Positions 1 to 6,175 of a stretch of 7,386 nt of DNA are shown here, piece by piece. The stretch lies in the NCBI GenBank assembly GCA_022713905.1, contig JAIHTM010000124.1, positions 1 to 7,386 of the forward strand. The letters are read 5' to 3'. A program made the position numbers and the translations under genes. The DNA comes from Collinsella sp. (lineage in GTDB: Bacteria; Actinomycetota; Coriobacteriia; Coriobacteriales; Coriobacteriaceae). Within the stretch, counting starts at the first letter, position 1. Every line of letters starts with the position of its first letter. Under the pieces are notes generated by a model. The model saw only the letters and a list, made by a program, of their open reading frames with translations. It was not told the DNA's origin and did no database searches.

Positions 1-453
1 ACCAAGCGACGCTACATCCAGCCCGCGCGCGCTCAGCAACTCGGCAATGCTGCGGTCGATGAGCTCCTGTGTGGACTCCGAAAGGCTTTCGACCTCGATC
101 TCGACCAGACCGCCAGCCGGAAGGGCGGCAACCTGGAAAGCGCTGCGCGCGGGGAACGGAGCCTCGAACTTGGAGGCGTAGATCTCGTTCACGGCAGCGA
201 AGTCGGCAATGTCGGCCAGGTAGACCGTGGTCTTGACGACATCGGCAAACGTAGCGCCGGCGGCAGTCAGCAGGGCCTCGACGTTAGCAAGGGACTGCTT
301 GGCCTGGGCCTCGACGCCCTCGGGCATCTTGCCAGTTGTGGGGTCGATGCCCAGCTGGCCGGACAGGAACACCATGTTGCCGGCCTGGATACCGGGGGAA
401 TACGGTCCGATGGCTGCGGGTGCGTTATCGGAAGACACGACGGTCTTGCTCAT
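1..453 (-). CDS. ridA: RidA/YjgF family reactive-intermediate deaminase, C-terminally extended, partial
   Basis: RidA-family enzymes are cytosolic trimers that hydrolyse reactive enamine/imine intermediates such as 2-aminoacrylate released by PLP enzymes. The reading frame gives 151 residues with no stop before the window edge. Residues 1-123 match the family throughout: N-terminal DNAPAAIGPYSPG, GQLGIDPTTG near residue 32, VVKTTVYLADIADFAAVNE around 72-90, and PARSAFQVAALPAGGLVEIEVE near 101-122. R103 corresponds to the substrate-binding arginine (E. coli R105). The start is ATG at 453 with an ideal AAGGAG (460-465) six bases upstream. Canonical RidA ends just after the VEIE strand at about 125 residues; here at least 28 further residues follow (SLSESTQELIDRSIAELLSA...), so a longer tail or a fused domain lies outside the window. 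The gene is divergent from the U32 gene. Family assignment is firm; the extension is of unknown role. Confidence 0.93.
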   Translation of the reverse strand, partial: MSKTVVSSDNAPAAIGPYSPGIQAGNMVFLSGQLGIDPTTGKMPEGVEAQAKQSLANVEALLTAAGATFADVVKTTVYLADIADFAAVNEIYASKFEAPFPARSAFQVAALPAGGLVEIEVESLSESTQELIDRSIAELLSARGLDVASLG

Positions 454-541
454 GTTTATCTCCTTACGGTTAACTAGAAAGCGTGAGCGCGGCGTTCGCA
501 CCGGGAGGCACAGTTCGGTCTGAACACCGCGCTTGATTGGG

Positions 542-570
542 ATAGTACTCAAGGTTTCCGTGCGATGCAA
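542..570 (-). promoter_or_regulatory. candidate sigma70-type promoter for the RidA gene
   Basis: On the minus strand TTGCAT (565-570) and TACTAT (542-547) are separated by exactly 17 bp and lie about 90 bp upstream of the RidA start. The -35 matches consensus at 3 of 6 positions and the -10 at 4 of 6, so this is only a plausible call. Just beyond it is an AT-rich stretch in an otherwise GC-rich region. Confidence 0.3.
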
Positions 571-596
571 GAATATTATCAGTTTGCGAGAATATT
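567..596. repeat. short direct repeat in the divergent intergenic region
   Basis: GCAAGAATATT (567-577) and GCGAGAATATT (586-596) are direct copies with 10 of 11 bases identical, 19 bp apart. They overlap the candidate -35 of the RidA promoter and lie about 160 bp upstream of the U32 start. A two-site operator is possible, but two copies are weak evidence. Confidence 0.3.
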
Positions 597-613
597 TTAT
601 CGCCCAACGGTTT

Positions 614-643
614 CCCCGAACCGCTGAACGGTTCTCCACGGGG
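614..643 (+). promoter_or_regulatory. stem-loop upstream of the U32 gene, role unknown
   Basis: GAACCG (618-623) pairs with CGGTTC (629-634) around a 5-base loop. An outer CCCC (614-617) can pair with GGGG (640-643) across a small one-sided bulge. There is no T-run, so it does not look like an intrinsic terminator. It sits about 110 bp upstream of the U32 start, before the candidate -10, so it could act as a DNA dyad rather than as RNA. The rest of the 454-752 gap shows no gene. Confidence 0.3.
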
Positions 644-714
644 TCAGCCAGCCCAAGCTGCTGAAGACTTTATCCCGCTTGGAGCACGGGCATCGCCTGC
701 CGCAACGGCACCAC

Positions 715-720
715 TATACT
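715..720 (+). promoter_or_regulatory. candidate -10 box of the U32/pseudouridine synthase operon
   Basis: TATACT matches the -10 consensus at five of six positions and lies 33 bp before the ATG at 753. No convincing -35 is found 16-18 bp upstream and there is no extended -10 TG, so the call is tentative. If it is real, the leader is only about 25 bases long. Confidence 0.25.
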
Positions 721-752
721 TTTGAATATCTGAGCATTTTGAAAGGCAGGAT

Positions 753-3245
753 ATGACCGCAACCGCCAGTCGAACCACCAACCGCAGACCCGAGCTTTTG
801 GCCCCCGCCGGAGGGCCCGAGCCCTTTGCCGCCGCACTCGCCGCGGGGGCAGACGCCATCTATTGCGGCATGGGCAGCTTCAACGCCCGCCGCAAGGCCA
901 CCAACTTTACCGACGAGGCCTTTGAGCAAGCCTGCCGCGCCGCACATCTAGCCGGGTCGCGCGTCTACGTCACGGTCAACATCGTCATCAAGCAGTCCGA
1001 GATGGGCGATGCGCTGCAACTCATCCATCGCTGCTCCACGCTGGGCGCCGACGCCTTCATCATCCAGGACTGGGGCCTGTTCTTTGAGGTCAAGCGCACG
1101 ATGCCCGGCATCGAGACGCACATCTCAACCCAAGCAAACATCCACGATGCTCGCGGTACCCTTTGGTGCCGCGAGCAGGGCGCCGACCGTGTGACCCTCT
1201 CGCGCGAGCTTTCCATCGACGAGATTGCCGCCATTCACGATGCCGCGCCCGATGTGGACCTTGAGGTCTTTAGCCATGGCGCCATCTGCTTTTGCTACTC
1301 GGGTCTGTGCCTGCTTTCGAGCTTTGCCATGGCGGGACGATCGGCCAACCGCGGCATGTGCGCTCAGCCCTGTCGCCTGCCTTACGAGCTGATCGATGAG
1401 AACGGCCGCGCGCTCTCCCCCGCCGGCCGCGAGCGTGCGCTATGCCCGCGCGACACCAACACTTCGCAGCTTGTTCGCCGTCTGTATGACGCCGGTGCCG
1501 CATCGCTCAAGCTCGAGGGCCGCATGAAGGCGCCCGATTACGTGTACTCCATCGTTGATGTGTATCGTCACGAAATTGACGACATGCTATCCGGAGCCAC
1601 CGTTGCCAAGGACGAGGAAGCCGCCCGCCAGCGCCAGCTCAAGCGCTGCTTCAACCGCGACTTTACGCACGCCTATCAGGACGGCACCTCGGGCGACGAG
1701 ATGATGAGCTACGAGCGCTCCAACAACCGCGGCCAGATCGTGGGCACGGTACTGGGCAGCCGCCCGGCCAACCGCGATGTGCGTGGCCTCAAGCCCGACG
1801 ACCGCCGTCGCCGCGCCGCCATCGCTCGCATTGAGCTGTTTGAACCCGTGGGCAAGGGCGACTTGTTGGAACTTCGCCACGATGACGAGTTCGACCAGTT
1901 CCTAACCACTATCGCTACCGATGATGCCGCCGCCGGTGACATCATCGAGTGTCGCGTGCCCCGCAGCATGCCCGAGGGCTGCCGCGTGCGCGTCATCCGC
2001 AGCCAGCGCGCCATCGATGCCGCCGGCGCCGCGCTCAAACGCGATGTGCTGCGCCGCCGAGCTGTTGATGTGTCCGTCGTGGCGCGTCTGGGCGAGCCGT
2101 TTACTGTCACACTCACCTGCTGTGACAACCCCGCGCTCATCGCCACCGCCACGGGCTTCACCGTCGAGGCCGCCAAGACCCGCGCCGTCGAGGCGGCAGA
2201 CCTGGTGGAGCATGTAGGCCGCATGGGCTCCTCGCCCTTTGAGGCAGCAAGCTTTGATGTGGCGCTCGATGAGGGCTGCGGTATGGGCTTCTCCGCCGTG
2301 CACAAGGTGCGCGCCGCCGCCTGTAAAGCCTTGGAGGAGTCCATTCTGGAGCCGTACGAGGAGCGCGCGAAAACGCTCGAGTTGCCGGTGCTCGACAAAT
2401 GTACGCGCGCCATGCCCACGCATTACCGCGACGAGCCGCAGATCTGCGCCACCGTCACCTCGCTCGAAGCTGCCGAGGCAGCCCGCGCGGAGGGTGCGAC
2501 GAGCATCTACATGACCACCGATGCGCTCGATGCGGCCGGGCTCTCCCCCGCCGATGCGCTTGAGCGGGGCATCGTACCCGTACTCGACGAGGTCTGCCGC
2601 GCCGTCGACCACGAGCGCGTCGATCCCTGGATCAATGCTGGAGTCACCGTCGCCGTCGGCAATATCTCCGAGCTCGCCGTAGCCGCGCATGCCGGCGCCA
2701 CGGCCGAAATTCGCTCTTGCCTGCCGGTGCATAACACGGCCTGCATGGAGGCGCTTGCCGAGCGCGGAGCCGGTGCGTTTTGGCTCTCGCCCGAGATTAC
2801 GCTCGACGAGATTGTCTCGCTCGGCGCCGCGGCGCCCGCGGCTCTGGGCATCACCGTCTTTGGCCGCCCGCGCGTCATGACAAGCGAGCATTGCATTCTG
2901 CAGGTTGCCAACGGCTGCATCCACGATTGTGCCAACTGCCGCCTGCGTGCCCGCAAGCTCTCGCTCAAGAATATCGACGGAAAGGTCATGCCCGTCCGCA
3001 CCGATATCCACGGCCGCTCTCGCCTGTACGATGCCTATCCCATCGACCTCACGCCGCAGGTCCCTCAGCTGCTCGATGCCGGCGTGCGTCGTCTCATGGT
3101 GGACGGAACGCTGCTCGAAACGGATGAGGTGGGCCGTGCCGTCGCCCGCGTCCGTCGTGCCGTCGAAGCAGCGCAGGCCGGCCGCAAGCCCGCCGCCCGC
3201 CTACGCGGGGCGACCTCGGGCTGCATGTTTGTGGGAATCAGCTAA
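753..3245 (+). CDS. U32 family peptidase-like protein (RlhA/YdcP type) with duplicated U32 module
   Basis: U32 proteins were named as collagenase-like peptidases, but studied members act in RNA modification or cofactor synthesis; E. coli RlhA is needed for 5-hydroxycytidine at 23S rRNA C2501. This 830-residue protein starts with ELLAPAGGPEPFAAALAAGADA (14-35). It carries the full U32 signature at E171-S189 (EVFSHGAICFCYSGLCLLS), followed by C203 and C207. C179, C186, C203 and C207 are likely the Fe-S or metal-binding set. A DUF3656-like middle follows (about 300-480). The C-terminal third (about 560-830) looks like a second U32 barrel with its own cysteines, C714, C722, C726 and C729, and a closing GATSGCMFVGI that echoes the usual U32 terminus. 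E. coli RlhA is about 650 residues, so this is a longer form. The ATG at 753 follows an AGGCAGG-type RBS. It is co-directional with a pseudouridine synthase 15 bp downstream. Peptidase activity is not implied. Confidence 0.9.
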   Translation: MTATASRTTNRRPELLAPAGGPEPFAAALAAGADAIYCGMGSFNARRKATNFTDEAFEQACRAAHLAGSRVYVTVNIVIKQSEMGDALQLIHRCSTLGADAFIIQDWGLFFEVKRTMPGIETHISTQANIHDARGTLWCREQGADRVTLSRELSIDEIAAIHDAAPDVDLEVFSHGAICFCYSGLCLLSSFAMAGRSANRGMCAQPCRLPYELIDENGRALSPAGRERALCPRDTNTSQLVRRLYDAGAASLKLEGRMKAPDYVYSIVDVYRHEIDDMLSGATVAKDEEAARQRQLKRCFNRDFTHAYQDGTSGDEMMSYERSNNRGQIVGTVLGSRPANRDVRGLKPDDRRRRAAIARIELFEPVGKGDLLELRHDDEFDQFLTTIATDDAAAGDIIECRVPRSMPEGCRVRVIRSQRAIDAAGAALKRDVLRRRAVDVSVVARLGEPFTVTLTCCDNPALIATATGFTVEAAKTRAVEAADLVEHVGRMGSSPFEAASFDVALDEGCGMGFSAVHKVRAAACKALEESILEPYEERAKTLELPVLDKCTRAMPTHYRDEPQICATVTSLEAAEAARAEGATSIYMTTDALDAAGLSPADALERGIVPVLDEVCRAVDHERVDPWINAGVTVAVGNISELAVAAHAGATAEIRSCLPVHNTACMEALAERGAGAFWLSPEITLDEIVSLGAAAPAALGITVFGRPRVMTSEHCILQVANGCIHDCANCRLRARKLSLKNIDGKVMPVRTDIHGRSRLYDAYPIDLTPQVPQLLDAGVRRLMVDGTLLETDEVGRAVARVRRAVEAAQAGRKPAARLRGATSGCMFVGIS

Positions 3246-3260
3246 CCGAAAGGCTTACAC

Positions 3261-3920
3261 GTGAACGAAGAACCTCAAGTCCTCTACTGCGACGCCTGGC
3301 TCATGGCCATCGACAAGCCCGCCGGCATGATCGTCCACGGCGACGGCACCGGCGAGCGCACGCTCACCGACTACGCCAGCGACCTGCTGCTGGCGATGGG
3401 CGACGGCTTTGCCGCGACCGACATGCAGCCGCTTAACCGCCTGGACCGCGACACCACCGGCGTAGTGCTGTTTTCGCTCGACAAGCAGACGCAGCCCGCC
3501 TTTGACCAGATGGTCATCGACCACGCTTTCGAAAAGCACTACCTGGCGCTCGCCGAGGGCAAGATCGACTGGAACGAGAAGCTCATCGACAAGCCCATCG
3601 CCCGCGACCGTCACGACAGCCGAAAGATGCGCGTCGGCGCCAGCGGCAAGCCGTCCCAGACTCGTGTCAAGGTGCTCAAGCGCCTTAAGAGCCGCCGGGG
3701 CCTGCCCACGCGCTCGTATATCGACGTTGAGCTGCTCACCGGCCGCAAGCACCAGATTCGTGTGCATCTGGCGAGCGAGCGTCATCCCCTAGTGGGCGAT
3801 GACCTGTACGGCACGCCGCACCCCTGCGGTCTGATGCTCCACGCCCACAGCGTGTCCTTTACGCATCCCGTAACCGGTGAGCACATCCACATCGAAGCCC
3901 CCTGCCCCTGGGAGCCCTAA
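3261..3920 (+). CDS. RluA-family RNA pseudouridine synthase without S4 domain
   Basis: This enzyme should isomerise uridine to pseudouridine in rRNA or tRNA. The 219-residue protein begins directly with the catalytic fold (VLYCDAWLMAIDKPAGMIVHGD, 7-28) and lacks the N-terminal S4 domain of RluC/RluD; E. coli RluA has the same length. The catalytic motif is NRLDRDTTG at 59-67, with D62 the expected nucleophilic aspartate. Most relatives have HRLDxxTSG, so H-to-N and S-to-T are mild departures. GRKHQIRVHL (161-170) and HPLVGDDLYG close the conserved core. The start is GTG at 3261 with GAAAGG (3248-3253) seven bases upstream. The 15-bp gap to the U32 gene and the absence of a terminator between them indicate co-transcription. 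The exact target base cannot be read from sequence. Confidence 0.92.
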   Translation: MNEEPQVLYCDAWLMAIDKPAGMIVHGDGTGERTLTDYASDLLLAMGDGFAATDMQPLNRLDRDTTGVVLFSLDKQTQPAFDQMVIDHAFEKHYLALAEGKIDWNEKLIDKPIARDRHDSRKMRVGASGKPSQTRVKVLKRLKSRRGLPTRSYIDVELLTGRKHQIRVHLASERHPLVGDDLYGTPHPCGLMLHAHSVSFTHPVTGEHIHIEAPCPWEP

Positions 3921-3957
3921 ACCACCACAATGGGGACAGGCACCTTTGTGGTGGTTT
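3919..3957 (+). terminator. intrinsic terminator of the U32/pseudouridine synthase operon, with REP-like loop
   Basis: A perfect 12-bp stem (3919-3930 with 3946-3957) overlaps the stop codon of the pseudouridine synthase and runs into TTTT. The stem is built from ACCACCACAA and its complement. The 15-base loop (3931-3945) contains GGGGACAGGCACC, which resembles the GGGGACGGAGG loop of the REP elements at the right end of the window. The hairpin may therefore be a REP-type insertion used as a terminator. Confidence 0.8.
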
Positions 3958-3988
3958 TGCCGCAATGGCTCAGCCGCGGTCCCAAAAC

Positions 3989-4206
3989 GTCTCGATCTGT
4001 AACAGTTAGAGCTCTTTTTCCGGTCTATCTGTTACAGATCGAGACATTCGAATCCCCCTTAAGGGAAAATCTCAATCTGTAACAATAACTCGGCAAAATC
4101 GGTCCCAGATGTTACAGATCGAGACAAAGGGGCGGCAAGGTTCGGAAGTATCTCAATCTGTAACACCTGGCCTACTTTTAACGGTCTATCTGTTACAGAT
4201 TTAGAC
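3989..4206. repeat. array of six alternating 15-17 bp repeats at 40-bp period (three tandem hairpin units)
   Basis: The element TCTCRATCTGTAACA and its reverse complement alternate six times. Forward copies begin at 3990, 4070 and 4151; reverse copies begin at 4030, 4110 and 4191. Successive starts are 40, 40, 40, 41 and 40 bp apart. The first pair forms a perfect 17-bp inverted repeat (3989-4005 with 4029-4045); the other two pairs have one mismatch or wobble each. Sequences between the arms differ, except that CGGTC recurs before each right arm (CGGTCTAT in units 1 and 3). Right arms 1 and 3 also contain the dyad ATCTGTTACAGAT. No reading frame of substance is seen. Possible roles are a BIME/REP-like intergenic repeat, an array of protein-binding sites, or a structured RNA. 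The alternating orientation and short arms argue against CRISPR. Confidence 0.9.
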
Positions 4207-4221
4207 AAAACGGCAGACAAC

Positions 4222-4258
4222 AAAAGCGGCATCGCCCATCGAGGGTGTTGCCGCTTTT
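4222..4258. terminator. bidirectional intrinsic terminator between convergent operons
   Basis: AAAAGCGGCA (4222-4231) pairs with TGCCGCTTTT (4249-4258). After a T/T mismatch the stem continues with CGCCC/GGGTG around the loop ATCGA. T-runs exist on both strands, so it can end the DeoR operon transcript (minus strand, about 40 bp past its stop) and back up the plus-strand terminator. The hairpin lies just after the 40-bp-period array. Confidence 0.85.
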
Positions 4259-4297
4259 CTATTGAGGAACCTAAATGGTTTTGACCTTGCCCTGTCG

Positions 4298-5044
4298 CTA
4301 GACCGTGATGACGTTGTCCATCGACTGGTACTTGGCTGGCACCTCGCCCGCGGTAATAATCGTTGCGTCGCGGAAGTCCGCGAACTTGACGGGCGCCACC
4401 ATGCCGAATTTGCTGGCGTCTGAGATTACGAAGCGTTTGGCGGTATGGCGCATCGAGATACGCTTGACTTGCGCTTCCTCGATATCCGGTGTGGTGAGAC
4501 CTTGCTCGGCGGCGATGCCATTGGAACCCCAAAAGCCGCAGTTGAAGTTATAGCGGTCCAGGGTTGCCAAGGCGTCGGGACCGACGAGCGCCTCGGTCTC
4601 GGGCTTGAGCTCGCCGCCCAGCACCACGATGCGCATGCCGCGCAGAGCGAGATGCTGAGCATGGAGCACGGAGTCGGTCACATAGGTGACGCCCTCAAGG
4701 CGCGGAAGATGCTCGATGAGCCTAAGCGTCGTCGAGCCTGAATCGATGTACACAAAGCTCTCGGGCTCCACAAGCACCGCCGCACGGGCGCAGATGCGCT
4801 CCTTGTCATCATTATGGAGATCGCTGCGCTCGTTGATCGTCAGGTCGCGCGTCACGTGCGCGCGCTCCAGACTTGTCGCACCTCCGTGCACCTTGGCGAT
4901 ACGGTGTGCTCGGTCGAGCGTCTGCAGGTCGCGCCGAATAGTAGACGCCGTCACGCCCAGGGCCTCAGCAAGCTCCGGCACGGTAACCGAGCCGGTCTGC
5001 TGCACCATCGACACGATCTCGTTGAGCCTATCTTCCGCAAGCAT
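4298..5044 (-). CDS. DeoR/GlpR family transcriptional repressor
   Basis: DeoR-family proteins are DNA-binding repressors, usually released by a phosphorylated sugar. The 248-residue protein has the standard N-terminal winged HTH (about 5-57), with VTVPELAEALGVTASTIRRD at 20-39 and the KVHGGA wing at 51-56. The effector domain shows DSGSTT (101-106, phosphate-sugar binding), TDSVLHAQ (123-130), LGGELKPETEALVG (142-155), GLTTPDIEEAQVK (182-194) and SDASKFG (208-214). Length is typical. The ATG at 5044 is preceded by GAGGAGGAG (5051-5059), inside the 3' end of the oxidoreductase gene, with only 3 bp between stop and start, so the two are co-transcribed and probably translationally coupled. The stop is TAG at 4298. 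It may control its own operon through the dyad-rich region at 6176-6306; that is inference. The effector is unknown. Confidence 0.93.
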   Translation of the reverse strand: MLAEDRLNEIVSMVQQTGSVTVPELAEALGVTASTIRRDLQTLDRAHRIAKVHGGATSLERAHVTRDLTINERSDLHNDDKERICARAAVLVEPESFVYIDSGSTTLRLIEHLPRLEGVTYVTDSVLHAQHLALRGMRIVVLGGELKPETEALVGPDALATLDRYNFNCGFWGSNGIAAEQGLTTPDIEEAQVKRISMRHTAKRFVISDASKFGMVAPVKFADFRDATIITAGEVPAKYQSMDNVITV

Positions 5045-5047
5045 CGT

Positions 5048-6127
5048 TTACTCCTCCTCGGGGTACACGACTCCCCAATCGGCACGGAGCTTGGTCATCA
5101 GCTCCATAACATCGGAAGCATAGCCCAGAAGCTCGCGCTTCGAATCATCGCCGGCAACGGCCTTCTCCAGGTCGGCCATCTCGTAGCACAGTGCGTAGGC
5201 CTCGGTGCCAGCGTGGGCCTCCTCGCGGTGACCGTCTGCAGTCCACACGATGGTCGCATGGTCGGCACGCGGATACTCGTTGACCTCGATATAACACTTG
5301 TCGAAGCTGATAACCGAGCGCTTGGGCTGCTTGGAGTGGAGCGTAAGGCTCACGACTCCCAGCTGCTGCTCGGCGTTACGGCAGACAATGCCACCTGCGA
5401 CGTCAACGCCAGTCTCGCAGGTATTGCCCAGCGAAACGACCTCAGCGGGCTGGCTTGCCATAAAGAGGCGCATGACGGACAGGGCATACACGCCAATATC
5501 GAGTATGGCGCCGCCGGCAAGGCTGCGGTTGTAGAAGCGGTTGGTCAGGTCGCCGTACTCCTTATAGCTGCCAAAGTTGAGCTGGGCGAGGTTCATGCGG
5601 CCAAAGTCGCCCGCATCCATGCGACGGCGCAGCTCCTGATACAGCGGCATGTGGAGCACCGTGGTAGCATCCATAAGGACCACGTTGTGCTCGTCGGCGA
5701 TGGTACGGGCCTCGTCGAGCTCGGCAGAGTTGAGGGTAATGGCCTTCTCGCAGAGCACGTGCTTGCCTGCGGCCAGCGCGGCACGCAGATAGGTAATATG
5801 CGTGTTGTGCGGCGTGGTGATATAAATGGCGTCGATATCCGGATCGGCATAGAGGTCCTCAACCGTTTCATAGACCTTCTCGATGCCATACTGCTCAGCA
5901 AAAGCCCGGGCCTTGGACAGCGTGCGGTTGGCGACGCCCGCAAGCTTGCGGCCGGCCAGCGCGAGGGACTGGGCCATTTGGTTGGCGATAACGCCACAAC
6001 CGATCACAGCCCATCGAAGCTCGGGTGCCGTAAAGATGTCGTTAGGGAACGGCTTGTCTTGAACCGAAGCGAACGCTGCCTTTGCTGCTGCCGCAGCATC
6101 GAGCGGAGCCTGTTTGGAATCTGCCAT
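5048..6127 (-). CDS. Gfo/Idh/MocA family NAD(P)-dependent oxidoreductase
   Basis: Members oxidise or reduce sugars, inositols or dihydrodiols with a Rossmann-bound NAD(P). In the 359-residue protein counted from ATG 6127, the nucleotide-binding motif is WAVIGCGVIANQ (39-50). TTPHNTH (104-110) and the EK pair at 127-128 follow; the family usually has EKP and here it is EKA. DIGVY (210-214) marks the second, substrate-binding domain. An unusual 35-residue Ala-rich N-terminal stretch precedes the Rossmann fold. An in-frame ATG six codons upstream (6145) has only a poor RBS, whereas 6127 has a perfect AGGAGG five bases away, so 6127 is preferred. It is the first gene of a two-gene operon with the DeoR-type regulator. 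It resembles the dihydrodiol dehydrogenase-like branch, but the substrate cannot be named. Confidence 0.92.
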   Translation of the reverse strand: MADSKQAPLDAAAAAKAAFASVQDKPFPNDIFTAPELRWAVIGCGVIANQMAQSLALAGRKLAGVANRTLSKARAFAEQYGIEKVYETVEDLYADPDIDAIYITTPHNTHITYLRAALAAGKHVLCEKAITLNSAELDEARTIADEHNVVLMDATTVLHMPLYQELRRRMDAGDFGRMNLAQLNFGSYKEYGDLTNRFYNRSLAGGAILDIGVYALSVMRLFMASQPAEVVSLGNTCETGVDVAGGIVCRNAEQQLGVVSLTLHSKQPKRSVISFDKCYIEVNEYPRADHATIVWTADGHREEAHAGTEAYALCYEMADLEKAVAGDDSKRELLGYASDVMELMTKLRADWGVVYPEEE

Positions 6128-6132
6128 GAGTG

Positions 6133-6138
6133 CCTCCT
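6133..6138 (-). promoter_or_regulatory. ribosome binding site that decides the oxidoreductase start
   Basis: AGGAGG on the minus strand lies five bases before the ATG at 6127. The longer in-frame start at 6145 has only GAAAG some ten bases upstream, so the perfect site selects the shorter protein. Confidence 0.75.
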
Positions 6139-6175
6139 GTGTCATGGAACGTCTTTCATTTCTGACGGCTCTATA

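Noticed and set aside
454..752. Riboswitch or small gene in the RidA/U32 intergenic region
   Set aside because: Only a short stem-loop, a two-copy repeat and weak promoter boxes are visible. No known riboswitch core and no small frame with an RBS were found.
1902..3011. Minus-strand open frame of 369 codons inside the U32 gene
   Set aside because: It lies fully antisense to the conserved U32 coding sequence, and its Gly/Ala/Arg/Asp-rich composition is typical of a shadow frame.
3989..4206. CRISPR array
   Set aside because: Repeats are only 15-17 bp and alternate in orientation, loops share CGGTC, and no cas gene is present. CRISPR repeats are longer and all in one direction.
4059..4532. Minus-strand open frame of 157 codons running from the DeoR gene into the repeat array
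   Set aside because: It overlaps the DeoR gene in another frame and reads through the repeat array and terminator, giving a repetitive, non-protein-like end.
6128..6145. Upstream ATG at 6145 as the oxidoreductase start
   Set aside because: Its RBS is poor, whereas ATG 6127 has AGGAGG at ideal spacing; the added six residues include that RBS.
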